64,000 nt of DNA from the NCBI GenBank assembly GCA_027625915.1, contig JANTQA010000023.1, forward strand, positions 13,082,001 to 13,146,000. Reading direction: 5' to 3'. Under the pieces are notes generated by a model that saw only the letters and a program-made list of their open reading frames with translations, was not told where the DNA came from and did not search any database. Origin of the DNA: Anaeramoeba flamelloides. Taxonomy: Eukaryota; Metamonada; Anaeramoebidae. A program made the position numbers and the translations under genes. Positions 24,804 through 35,405 of this stretch are shown here, piece after piece (the stretch's first letter is position 1; the number at the start of each line of letters is the position of its first letter).

Positions 24804-26198
24804 TCAATTATAATTTTTTTTTTCATATTGAATTCGATATTTTATCATTGATAAGTCGTCAATTGGGAAATATTCGATAGCTTCTTCAAGTCCATTGAGA
24901 ATGGATGATTGCACATTTGGCAAAAGTTGGTCTGTATAAAAAAAAATAAAAAAGATTTTTTATACAATTTTCAGAAAACCCAAAATACAGTCAGTTTCAC
25001 TTTTAAGGCACAAACTTTGAACGAAATTTAAGGCACAATAAAAATCTCAAATTAAGGCACAAAATTTGGATATTTTTTTTTACATTTTTTTTTTGCTAGA
25101 ATTTTAATTTTGTGCTTTAATTTGAGATTTTTATTGTGCCTTAAATTTCGTTGAAAGTTTGTGCCTTAAAAGTGAAACTGACTGTAGTCAGTGATATGAT
25201 CTATTGAATTGTCAACATTTAAAATCAAATTTGATACCAATTTACTTTTGGAAATGAAGATTAATTTGTGTATTTTGATACTTTTTTATTAATTATAAAT
25301 GAAAAATCTTTTGAAGTTTCATCAAAATATAAAATTTTTAAATCGTTTATCAAGCCAGGTTTATCTAGTTTTTTTATAAAATCATTTTCAGAAATACCAA
25401 TTTTTGTGACTAATAATTCTTTTAAAAATTGATAATTATTAAGAGAGTTTTTCCTTTTCTCGATATTATTAACAGAATTGGAATTGCCCACTGAGGAAGA
25501 ATATGGGATAGATTGTGTAACGGCGACAAATTTTGTTCCATTTAATGAGGTTTCCCAACTCACATTCACTTCTTCTATTATATTTGAGATATCTATCGTA
25601 TTACCTGGATTTTTTTCTTGGATAAAACCAGAATAACACCAATCTAAAAAGATATTTATTTCGTTATCGTTGCACTGTTGGATTACGTGAATAATTTTCT
25701 CCAATTTAACATTGGGGAATCTTAATTTAAAAATTAAAGAATGGCAATGTATAGCTTGGTTATTATTTGAAGTTAATTTCAGATCGACAAGTATTGTATT
25801 TTTCCAAATATTTTGTAAAATTGACATTAAATAGTTATAATTTAATAATAATTTTTTAATTTGATAATTATTAGTTTGAATGAAAATATTTTGGACATTC
25901 CAATTTTTTAATAATAAATTATAATTAATAATTATTTTAAATATTTCGACTGCGTTTATATTTTAACTTATAAAATGCAAAGGAGTTAAATTCTCGATGT
26001 TTCTTAAATTTAAATTTGGTAATGTATTATACTTTTTAAATAAGATGATATAAGGTTGCAAAATTGTGCATTGTTGACAAAAAATGTGTAATGGATACTC
26101 TTTCACCCCATCTAAAGAACAATTAATATCAAAATTATTTTCTAATAGATAAGATAAAGTGGCGCAATGTACATTAGCATGTTTAATTAAATCATAAA
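24804..26198 (-). pseudogene. Ankyrin-repeat/BTB-type gene remnant
   Basis: On the minus strand, 26198-25261 is one frame broken by a single in-frame TAA at 25963-25965. The upper part reads as ankyrin-like repeats (YLLENNFDIN, and NLRNIENLTPLHF). The lower part (VDLKLTSNNNQAIHCHSLIF, then INIFLDWCYSGF) resembles the BTB-like region of protist ankyrin/BTB proteins. A separate 3' exon at 24931-24804 has a good acceptor (TTTTATACAG) and encodes NGLEEAIEYFPIDDLSMI to a TGA. The phase does not fit a simple join from GTATCA at about 25274, and a BTB core seems to be missing. One MITE lies between the two parts, and another is inserted directly at the 5' end of the ankyrin frame. A decayed gene is the best reading; a gene with more introns and one assembly error is possible. 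Confidence 0.55.
24986..25186. mobile_element. Foldback MITE, Tc1/mariner type, copy 2
   Basis: The best-preserved copy, flanked by TA on both sides. The left end is CAGTCAGTTTCACTTTTAAG and the right end is its inverted counterpart finishing GAAACTGACTG. The arms of about 79 bases are nearly perfect complements around a T-rich centre of about 40 bases. It lies between the BTB-like frame and its probable 3' exon, so it may be intronic. The orientation of the asymmetric centre matches copy 1. Confidence 0.9.
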
Positions 26199-26398
26199 TA
26201 CAGCCAGTTTCGCTTTTAAGACACAAACTTTCTACTAAATTTAAGGCACAAAAAAAATCTCAAATTAAATCACACAATTCAAATTCTAGTAAAATAATTT
26301 GTGAAAATTAAAATTCCCAATTTTGTGCTTTAATTAGAGATTTTTTTGTGCCTTAAATTTCGTTGAAAGTTTGTGTCTTAAAAGTGAAACTGACTGTA
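26199..26398. mobile_element. Foldback MITE, Tc1/mariner type, copy 3
   Basis: Flanked by TA, with ends CAGCCAGTTTCGCTTTTAAG and GAAACTGACTG. It is more diverged than copy 2. The centre reads aattctagtaaaa, the reverse orientation relative to copies 1 and 2. It abuts the ankyrin frame exactly where that frame stops resembling a repeat, so it appears inserted in the gene remnant. Confidence 0.85.
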
Positions 26399-26448
26399 TA
26401 AAAATTGAATTTTTTTCGATTTTAATTTATTTTTCAACTTATAGGAAT

Positions 26449-26519
26449 TATTCTTTAAGGACTTCGTTTGGAAATTCACAAAATTCAATTAAAACCTCCT
26501 CTTTTGATCTAATTTGAAC
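26449..26519 (-). CDS. Possible isolated 3' exon
   Basis: On the minus strand, a TTCTTCAAAG acceptor is followed by about 23 codons (RSKEEVLIEFCEFPNEVLKE) and a TAA at 26451-26449. The composition is clearly richer than the surroundings and the peptide is protein-like. No upstream exon was found, and the family is not recognised. It could be the end of another minus-strand gene or a relic. Confidence 0.3.
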
Positions 26520-29500
26520 TTTGAAGAAATAATCATCAAAATATCAAGAAATTTTCATTAAAAAATCATTTTCAGTGTATTTTTAAATGAAAAATTCAGA
26601 ATAAATTACCAGATGCCCAGACATAGAAACCTTTAGAAATAAACTTGACAACAAAAACGAAAAATAACCATTATCTTCCTTGAAAAAATTAGGGCCATAC
26701 AAAACACTCATGTTAACTACTCTCTCTTTTAAAAAACAATTTTCCTATGGATTTTGACTTTTAAGTTTCTGAAATTTTTAAATTGTACCCAGAAACCTTA
26801 AAAAATCTTACAAAGGTATTGTTATTTTCTGTATTTTTCGCGATTCTTTTTGTTTTTTTATTTAATTAAAGTTCCTGCAAACGTTTTTAAGGAAAATATT
26901 CACTCTATTAGATTTTTTGAAAAGAATTTCCATTATAAAATATTCAAAACATTTGATTTATTTTTCTTGAGAATTTTTTTGTGTTTGTTTTGTTTTTCTC
27001 AAAAAATTATTGTTTGTTTAAAGACTAATTGAGTTGGTAGGTTTTATGAAAGGTTCATGGATTCTCTCAGTTAACGATCCCAATGAAAAGAAAATTATGA
27101 AAAATTAGTTTTTTTTTTTTAATTGTATTAGAAAATCAAATTAAGTATTTAGTCATTAAGTATAAAAAAATAATTTTCTGAAATTTAATAAAAAAAATTG
27201 AAATTTTTTGAGTGACTAATACAAATTAAAAATCAATCAAAACGTGATTTTAAATCGATCTCGAAAAATTATTAATCAAAAAAGAGTACATCTTTAGAAA
27301 AAAGTGTCAAAGAACAACATTCATTATCAACTTCAAAATAGTTGTGAATTATAATTTTGAAAACAACTATATGAATTTCGAAGTATCTCTCTTTAGCTCA
27401 TTTTGAGTTTTCCTTTATTTTCTTTTTTTTTCATTTCACAAATGAGTTATTTTGGTCTCAAGAATGTTTCAAAATACTTACTCTGTCAAAAATAGAAGGT
27501 TACAATTTAAACACAAATTAGATTTAAATGGACTTAAATTGATTTTATACTGAAATAAAACAATTTTTATCAAATTAAAGAAAAAATTGATTTTGAAATA
27601 TAAAATAAAAACAAATAATTTTGATAGCTTAATATTATTTTCCTTAATTAATAATCTTAAAATCTATAATTTTTAGCTTAAATTTCTGAAAGGGGATTCA
27701 ATTAAAAGGGTACTTGAGTGTAATTTACACTTTCCCCACAATAAAAAATAAAAAAAAAAAATACTTTTTATGATTAATTTTGATTTTTTGAATTGAGAGA
27801 ATACTTTAATACTTTTTTTTCCAATCGAATTTTTTTTTGTTAATAGAGATAAAGGAAAAAAGCAAATAAAATATCTCAGTATATTTTTTTTGTTAAGGGA
27901 GCATTATTTTTTAAAATATAATGAAATTACATCAAGATCTTGAATTTTTTTTTTTTTTGTAATCTGTGTTTCCACTAATGGAAATGGATGAGTTAACCCC
28001 ATTTAAGCAATTTATTAATTTCAGTCTACTTTGTTGAAATTCAATATTTGCTTGTTTCCAATACAAAACCAAATAAAGTAACTTATTATTTTGGTTCAAA
28101 ATTAAGTTAATTCTTGAAAATGGTAAAACATATTTTTCTTCTTATGTTGGAAATTATTGATTTCGAAAGCAAATTTATTATTTGGTGTTTCTTTTTCGAT
28201 GATTAATATTTCAATTCAAATATTAGCCAATAAAACTAATTGTGGTATAGATGATTCAATAAATGAATATTTGATATAAGTTGAACAAAAATTTATCAAT
28301 TAAATTGAGATCTATTAAACAAAAACAATTTTTTTTCTTTAATGTTTTAAAAAAGTTGTTTTCAGGTTTTCAAAAAATGTAAAAAAATTGCCAAAAACTT
28401 TTCAATTTTGAAAAATTTTTTTATTAAATTGTTAGGTCTTATTCACCAGAAACCTTATAGCAATTTAAATCGTTTTTGGAATAAAAAAATTGATTTTGAA
28501 TTTTGAGGATAAAATTACAAAATTAGTCTGAGTTATCTCCTTTTAATTTTTCAGTATTTTACCGATTACAAAATAAAAAATATAAATATTTATGTATTAT
28601 TTCGAAGACTAAAGGCCAAGGAACAATACAACACATATTCTCATAGAGTCGAATACGAGGGAAAATAAGGTCTAATATTTTTAATTTTTTATTCTGTAAT
28701 CAGGAAAATATTGAAAAATGTGGGGAATTAACTTACTTCTCAACCATAGAGTTTCATTTTAAAGACTCATTACTCAATTTATTAATTTTTTTAAAAAAAT
28801 GAGGTAAAAAGGACAATACGGCTAATGTTGTCCTTTTTGGAGTAAAGGGGACAGATATAAACCAATAATTTTACGATTTGATTTTTTTCAAATTTTTCAT
28901 TGATTTTTCAGTTAATAACCAAATATATCCAAGAAAATTTTATTTTGAAAAATTGAATTTTATCTTAGAACATAAACACAATTTCTTTGTAAAATTATTA
29001 AACAACTTTGAAACTTTAATTATTAGAACTATCCTTCTTATAAAAAATACACTTATTTTTTAATCTATTGAATATATCATTTTTTTTTGGTTAACCAAAA
29101 GTATCATCTCAAAAAAGAAAAAATAATCTTTATATTAATATTCCTGGTAACACAGACTTGTTATAGTATAACAATGATCTAAATGGCAATACACTGGGTA
29201 AAAACTTGTTATAATGTAAGAAATAAAATGAATTTAAATATTTTCTTTTTCAGAAAAAATGGAAAAAAAAAAAATTGATCTCACTGATTAAATTTTCTTT
29301 TATGGCTTTCTTAGTCGATCAGATTTTTTTGATACTTGGCATATCCAAAATTTGTAAGTAGAGAATACCACCAATAACATATTTTAAAATTTTGACTTGT
29401 TGTCGTAGAAGACTAGTCCCTTAAACTTTTTTTTTGATCTTTGAATTTTTTACCAAATAGAGATCCCCTGTAATATTTGAATTGTTTTTTGAATTCTGTC

Positions 29501-30709
29501 AATCAAAAGAAGGGCAATTTCACAATATCCTTTTTTGTTATCAAAACCCTCCTTGGTATTGGGTCAAATCCACCGTAAGTGACTTGACCCTTAAGTCAAT
29601 TTAATAAAAACACTCTTTCTTTTTTGAAAAGGGTATTTTGGTGAACCCCTACAATACTAAATTTTTGATGGGTTAGTCGAAAATTTTAACCTAACCAGAA
29701 AATAACAAAACATTATTCGAAATTTTTTTCAATCTTTCCTATTTTAACCTTGTAATTTTCAGGTACAAATCATCTAACTCAACCCAAATGCCAAAAAAAG
29801 ACAATAAAAAACATTACAATCTTTTAAGGGTCTTAAATTTTACAAAAAGGGATATTCTCTTTAAAAGCTACTTTCTTTCTAATGGTCTTTTTCATTTTTT
29901 GATACTCGTAAACAAAGCAGCCAAAATTCCTTTTTTCCTTCTTTGATCTTAGTGAATAAAAAATTCGTGAGATTTAACCAAACCCTGATAAGAACACACA
30001 ATTCTCAAAATTTCAATTCGAAACTTAGTCGTTAAAAATCAAAATAATTTTTTAAACAATTAAAACGAGAGTAAAAAAGAACGGGACTTTTGTTTTTTTG
30101 ACAAAGATTACTCATAGATATTCAACCAGAAAATATTCAAAATCCTTAACTCAATATTAAGGAAGAATTGAGGTTTTTGAGGAAGTTCTCGTTTGAAAAT
30201 ATGTGAAACAAAATAAAACATTTCTCATTCATAGCACGGAAAAAGAGAAAAAAATTAACAGTAAAAAATCTTTCAATCAAAAGAGAGAAATATTACATAT
30301 TCGAACAAATTGAAGCCTCTTTGATTTTTTTAATTCAACAGTATAAAGGCAAAAAAATAGTAAAAAAGGTAACCATAAATAATAAAATCAAATATTTAAC
30401 AGATAGTTTTTGACTAAGACAACCTTCACAAATTTAACAATTTTCAACCACTTAATCCGGTTTTGCGATTATTTTAAAAGAAAATCTGAAAAATAATTGA
30501 GGTTACAAACCAAGAATAAATAGCAAAAAAAAACAATGAACAAAAGGATGAAAAACAAACACTTGAATTAGAACCCCCCACCCCTCCATACTCAAATTCT
30601 GAGACCTCAACAACGAAACTTGAAAAAAATCTTGGTTTCTTTATTTTTCATTTTTCTTTTAAATCCTCTTAATAAAAATTAAACTTTTTTATTTATTTTA
30701 TCTTTTTAG
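26520..30709. other. Long AT-rich stretch rich in diverged repeats
   Basis: No gene recognised on either strand. It holds a block at about 27500-27640 similar to 22060-22220, a block at 27950-29430 that is an inverted diverged copy of 680-1800, and a perfect 11-bp hairpin at 28806-28838. The stretch just before the next gene (about 30570-30625) is unusually rich in C and may be the untranslated leader or promoter of that gene. Confidence 0.5.
27950..29434 (-). repeat. Dispersed repeat, copy 2 (partner at about 680-1800)
   Basis: Read on the minus strand it follows 680-1800 in order, with larger insertions. Its outer end (29434) carries GACTAGTCCCTTAA. The same terminal motif bounds the 180-bp element at 34158-34337, so the two may belong to one transposon family, a long and a short form. 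No transposase remnant was recognised. Confidence 0.5.
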
Positions 30710-30726
30710 GAAATACCCAATTCTAA
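30710..30726 (+). promoter_or_regulatory. Probable end of a 5' UTR intron before the B-box gene
   Basis: TTTTATCTTTTTAG at about 30696-30709 is a strong pyrimidine tract and AG acceptor, 17 bases before the start codon at 30727. It suggests that the leader of the next gene is spliced; the upstream leader exon is not located. Confidence 0.4.
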
Positions 30727-32715
30727 ATGAACAAAACAAATACAACCCCATGTTATGAATGTAAAAGTGTTTCTGAATGCTTTTGTGTTGACTGCGACAA
30801 ACACTATTGCACAAAGCACAGCAAGATCATTCATGATTTGCGATCATTCAAAGATCATACCGTGGTTCCATCTCATTTACAAAGCAGGCTGGAAGAAGTC
30901 AAATGCAAAACCCACAAAGACGAATTTTTGGATTTCTATTGTACAAAGTGCAATGAACAAATCTGTGAGAAATGCTCAAAGGGAAGATCGCACGATAATC
31001 ATAAGTGCGTTGATCTGAACAAATATTTAAAGGAACAAAAACAGACCAAGTACGTCAAAATCTGTACCCACCAACTCAAAATGAAAAACGTCTTTCTTAG
31101 CCAAGTGGAACAATATGGCAAAATGGTTGACGTGAAAAGGGACAAAGAAAAGAAGGAATGGGAAGCCATAATTGACAAATTGATCGAAGAAATAAACAAT
31201 GTCAAGGAAAGAGGAAACAGCTTGCTTGAATCAGGAGCGCAGTCAATGAAAGAACTGGTCGGCGAGCTCGCAAAAAAGATCAAAAATGATAAGCAGGAGC
31301 ATAAGCAAAATAAGAAAGACATTGAACCAAGATTGGAGTCTCATGAAAAGCTTACCAAAATTGAAAAAATATTACTGATCGCCGACATGATCAAGACCAC
31401 AGGCGTACAAGAAAGGAAACCAAACATTGAAGATTTGTTACCAAAGGCGAAAGTAATTCAGGTCTTCTCTGGCACTTTCAAAAAAAATTTGGATTCAATC
31501 CAAAAAGAAATCTCATCCATCAACGATCGTTGTAAACTTCCATTATTTAATCAACAGTTATATCTCGACGCAATTAAGAAAAAACCAACAAAAATTAAAG
31601 ATCAGGCCAAAGGGTGGACCTTTAAACCCTCGAATAAAAAAAAACTTGTTTTTGGTTCCTCGAATTCCTTTCCCCAAAAACAATCTTCTGGGCAAACGTC
31701 TGGATTATTTAGTACAAATACAGGTTACAGCTCATTTAGTTTTTCCAGTCAACCACCAGACCCAACAAAGAATAGAGGTAGTTTTGGATTCTCATCAAAT
31801 AACAATAGTGGCTGGGGAAGTTCAAACAATAGTGGCTGGGGAAGTTCAAACAATAGTGGCTGGGGAAGTTCAAACAATAGTGGCTTTGGAAGTTCAAACA
31901 CAACCAGTTTCTTTGGATCATCAACAAATAACAATAGTAACTGGGGAAGTTCAAACAATAGTGGCTTTGGAAGTTCAAACACAACCAGTATCTTTGGATC
32001 CTCAAATAACAGTAATAACAGATCAAAAGAAAAGAAATTTACCAAATCAACCAAAACTAAAACCAAAATCAAAAAAACTTTTGGAAGTAAAAAAAAAAAT
32101 GAAAATGAAAAAGAAAGTAAAAATACAAAATTCACTTTTGGAAGTAACAACAATGAAAATGAAAAAGAAACCAAAAATACAAAATTCACTTTTGGAAGTA
32201 ACAACACTGAAAATGAAAAAGAAAGTAAAAATACAAAATTCACTTTTGGAAGTAACAACAATGAAAATGAAAAAGAAACCAAAAATAAAAAATTCACTTT
32301 TGGAAGTAACAACAATGAAAATGAAAAAGAAACCAAAACCACATTTACCTTTGGAAGTAACAACAATGAAAATGAAAAAGAAACCAAAAATACATTCACT
32401 TTTGGAAGTAACAACAATGAAAATGAAAACGAAACCAAAACCACATTTACCTTTGGAAGTAACAACATTGAAAATGAAAAAGAAACCAAAAATACATTCA
32501 CTTTTGGAAGTAACAACAATGAAAATGAAAACGAAAACACACAATTCACCTTTGGAAGTAACAACATTGAAAAAGAAACCAAAAATACATTCACTTTTGG
32601 AAGTAACAACATTGAAAATGAAAAAGAAACCAAAACCACATTTACCTTTGGAAGTAACAACAATGAAAATGAAAACGAAAACAAAAATACATTTACTTTT
32701 GGTAATAAAAAATAA
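30727..32715 (+). CDS. TRIM-like double B-box, coiled-coil protein with FxFG repeat tail
   Basis: Single exon, 662 residues. Two B-box-type zinc sites lie at about 9-48 and 60-95; the second has C60, H63, C72, C75, C80, C83, H89 and H92. No RING precedes them. Residues about 105-290 are charged and helical, probably coiled coil. From about 315 the chain turns low-complexity with LVFGSSN and SFGFSS. SGWGSSNN units follow (about 357-425), then thirteen units of about 16-18 residues each carrying TFGSN or FTFG within Asn-Glu-Lys-Thr spacers (about 448-662). FxFG motifs in charged, disordered spacers are the signature of nuclear-pore FG proteins that bind transport receptors. B-box/coiled-coil segments mediate self-association in TRIM proteins. 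A pore- or transport-linked scaffold is therefore possible, but this is inference. The alternative open frames over the repeats are artefacts of the repeat. Confidence 0.85.
   Translation: MNKTNTTPCYECKSVSECFCVDCDKHYCTKHSKIIHDLRSFKDHTVVPSHLQSRLEEVKCKTHKDEFLDFYCTKCNEQICEKCSKGRSHDNHKCVDLNKYLKEQKQTKYVKICTHQLKMKNVFLSQVEQYGKMVDVKRDKEKKEWEAIIDKLIEEINNVKERGNSLLESGAQSMKELVGELAKKIKNDKQEHKQNKKDIEPRLESHEKLTKIEKILLIADMIKTTGVQERKPNIEDLLPKAKVIQVFSGTFKKNLDSIQKEISSINDRCKLPLFNQQLYLDAIKKKPTKIKDQAKGWTFKPSNKKKLVFGSSNSFPQKQSSGQTSGLFSTNTGYSSFSFSSQPPDPTKNRGSFGFSSNNNSGWGSSNNSGWGSSNNSGWGSSNNSGFGSSNTTSFFGSSTNNNSNWGSSNNSGFGSSNTTSIFGSSNNSNNRSKEKKFTKSTKTKTKIKKTFGSKKKNENEKESKNTKFTFGSNNNENEKETKNTKFTFGSNNTENEKESKNTKFTFGSNNNENEKETKNKKFTFGSNNNENEKETKTTFTFGSNNNENEKETKNTFTFGSNNNENENETKTTFTFGSNNIENEKETKNTFTFGSNNNENENENTQFTFGSNNIEKETKNTFTFGSNNIENEKETKTTFTFGSNNNENENENKNTFTFGNKK
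31797..32004 (+). repeat. Coding minisatellite, SGWGSSNN units
   Basis: Tandem 24-base units (aatagtggctggggaagttc type) encode Ser-Gly-Trp-Gly-Ser-Ser-Asn-Asn. Four are near-identical, then a second partial series follows, interspersed with Phe-Phe-Gly-Ser variants. The near-identity at base level indicates recent tandem expansion inside the gene. Confidence 0.85.
32071..32706 (+). repeat. Coding minisatellite, FTFGSNNNENEKE units
   Basis: About thirteen tandem units of roughly 45-54 bases, each encoding Phe-Thr-Phe-Gly (or Thr-Phe-Gly) followed by an Asn/Glu/Lys/Thr spacer. Units alternate slightly in spacer length and sequence but stay in frame, so selection maintains the reading frame and the FG spacing. 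Confidence 0.85.
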
Positions 32716-34157
32716 GAAAGCAATAATGGGATGAAGTGATTTTTTTTTTTAAATGAAAAACAAAATAATAAAAAATAAAAAATGCAAACAAACTTACTTT
32801 ATAAAAATAATTATTACTATAAACGATATTTGTTTCAAATAAAAAAACTTTGTTTCTTGCGAATTTTAAAATTAAAATTTAAAACTTGCAATTTACATTT
32901 GCAAAGTTTTTGATATTTGATAAATAAAAAAAAAAAGCAATATGATTAAAAAAAAAAAAAGATTAGGAATTTAATTTTAAAAATTTATTAAGATAAAATT
33001 AATTATATTCTTTCTTTATTTTTATAATTCATATTTCTTCTTCTTTCTTTTTTTTTTCTTTTGAATTTAATAACTACCGCCAAATATTTATTATTGTTAT
33101 TTTTATGACAAAAAAAGAAATTAAAAAAAACCTTTCGGGAATTCTGAAAATTAATATTCTTAAAAAAAATTTTTTCTTGGATTAAATTTTGACTTATTTT
33201 ATAGAATTTAAAGTCAAATACCCCTAAATCGTTATTACACAAAATCTTTTATTGCATAATTTTTATTATTTTAATTTTTTTTTCAAAAAAAAAATAAATA
33301 AAATTCTTCATTCCAAAATTATTAAAACTTTTGTTACCAGAAAACATAAAAAAAAATCAATTTTGGGGAAATATTAATAAATAATATTTTTTATATTATT
33401 AAATTTCTATTTGTCCTATAATTTTTTAAAGATTCATTAATTATTATCATCCTCTTTCTAAATATATATATAGATAGATAGATAAATATTAAATAAAAGT
33501 AAATTTGATCTTATTCTTTTTTTTTTTTTTTTATTTTTTTTTTTATCTTTAGCCAAGATCTTCCCTGCTTTACCCTCGTATTTTTTATATTCAATTTTAA
33601 ATTATTGAAAATATGAATATGAGAATTTCAATTAATAAAAATATTAGTATTATTTCTTGGTTGCCAAATATACTACAGCCCTCCCAACCCTCCCGTGAAA
33701 ATTTATAAGACACAGGAATTGATTTTCTATTACATAACTTTATGCTGTATGAAAAACTATAAAATAGTTCTGAAAGGTTATCATAAACCCTAAAAATTAT
33801 ATAATAGTAGAAAAAAATTATGTTTTCCTTTTTTTTTTGATTTTGGAAACTGACAAATTAATTGTTTAAAAAACTTACATTAAGGCTCTGGTCATTGTCC
33901 ATGTAACTACTCCATACCAAATTTGCCACTTGAAACAAAAAAGTGTATTGTGAAATGGTCTTCTTTGGATTTACAAAATTCAAAGAACAAAAAAAATATT
34001 TTTGAGGAACTCAATGAACAAAAATTCAAAACAAAAAAAAATTTCAAGCATACGAAAATAAAAAATTCAATTTAAAAAAAAAGGTTTAAAATCATTCATA
34101 ATTCCAAAAAATCAAATTGAAAAAAAAAATGTTACTTAATTTGAAATTCCCAAAGGG

Positions 34158-34337
34158 TTAAGGGACTAGTCTTTATTATTTTTTTTTTTTGACAAATTTC
34201 TAAATAAGGATTGCTCATCTAGAAATAAGTTTAAAATGAAAATAAACAGCATCTTCCAAATCTAAGTAATTGGCAAAAAAATTTCTCAATCAATATTAAA
34301 TTTAGGTAAAAAAATTTAATACATACTAGTCCCTTAA
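34158..34337. mobile_element. TTAA-flanked MITE, piggyBac-like, copy 1
   Basis: The ends are TTAAGGGACTAGT and ACTAGTCCCTTAA, a perfect 13-base inverted pair that includes TTAA at both borders, with matching T/A-rich sequence inside. TTAA borders next to a GGG/CCC terminus are typical of piggyBac-type transposons. It is 180 bp with no coding capacity. A diverged copy lies in reverse orientation at about 51677-51813. Confidence 0.55.
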
Positions 34338-35158
34338 ATTTATACAATTTAACAAATTTTTTTCTTTAATTACACAATCAATTTAAATCGATTTAATATA
34401 ATTTGGGGTTCTCTTGTAACCTCTCCATATTGGCAAACCGTGGATTTTCTAATATTCTTGAGTAAAAAATAACTCAATTGAAAAAAAAAAAAATGAAAAA
34501 AAAATCTTCAATATCTCATAAAGTACCAAAGAGTGACACTTCAAAACCAATACAATTCTTTTCAAAATCATATATTCTAACCATTTGAATTGGAAATTGA
34601 GTATCTCTCTTTGGCATTTTTTTCTAAATATGTACTCTTTTTTAAATGTTGATTTTTAGAGATTCACGGTACTTTACATTTGTTGGTTTTTTGATTGTTA
34701 TTAGATACTCATAATTAGTATAATTTTTTTTTTTTCAATTTCAGAGAATTATTTTTAGCCTTAATGACCTGACCCTTAATTGGGATCTTCAATTTCCAAA
34801 ATTGAAAAATCATATATTTAAATAATTTTAAAAACAATGACCCAAAGATACTTTGAAGTTCAACGATTTCTTTCATTTTAATTCTTATTGAAAATTGAAT
34901 TTTTGTAATTGCTTTATTACAAAAAAAAATTCCTCAAATGATGTAAAATAAATTGAAAAATCCCTAATTAAATTATGATAGATATTTAATTTTCTATTTC
35001 ATAAAACACAAATTTAATATAGACAACCAATTTCTAGGTCTTATAAATTTTTCACTGCAAGGTTGGAACAATTGTATAAAAATTCAACTAGTTGGGAAAA
35101 TGTAATTTTAGTTAGAAATAGTAACAAGAAAAAAAATTCTCAAACTTTTTCCCAAAAA

Positions 35159-35405
35159 TGAATTTTTTTGTAATTGAGAAAGAGGTGAATTTTTTTTATT
35201 ATTTAAATTTGTGTTTCAATGAGGTCCAATCAGATTTTTTAATTATTATTTGAATTTTTTGAAACCAAAAGAAGTGTAACTGAACAATATCATTGTTGGT
35301 ATCAAAAAATTCAAATAATAATTAAAAAATCTGATTGGACCTCATTGAAACACAAATTTAAATAATAAAAAAAATTCACCTCTTTCTCAATTACAAAAAA
35401 ATTCA
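35159..35405. repeat. Perfect 104-bp inverted repeat (palindrome with 39-bp spacer)
   Basis: Bases 35159-35262 are exactly complementary to 35302-35405 as read here, separated by a 39-base spacer containing ccaaaagaagtgtaactg. Perfect identity in a region that otherwise decays quickly means a very young inverted duplication, an element under conversion, or an assembly fold-back artefact. The spacer resembles a dispersed motif seen at about 22300 and 29500. Confidence 0.85.

Noticed and set aside
31749-32723. Minus-strand open frame of over 300 codons over the same repeats
   Set aside because: It is the antisense of the repeat array, consisting of LLLPKVN-type units, with no independent evidence.
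31646-32734. Long plus-strand open frame over the FG repeats in a second frame
   Set aside because: It arises because the tandem repeat has a period divisible by three with no stops in alternate frames; it lacks the B-box start and any sensible protein features.
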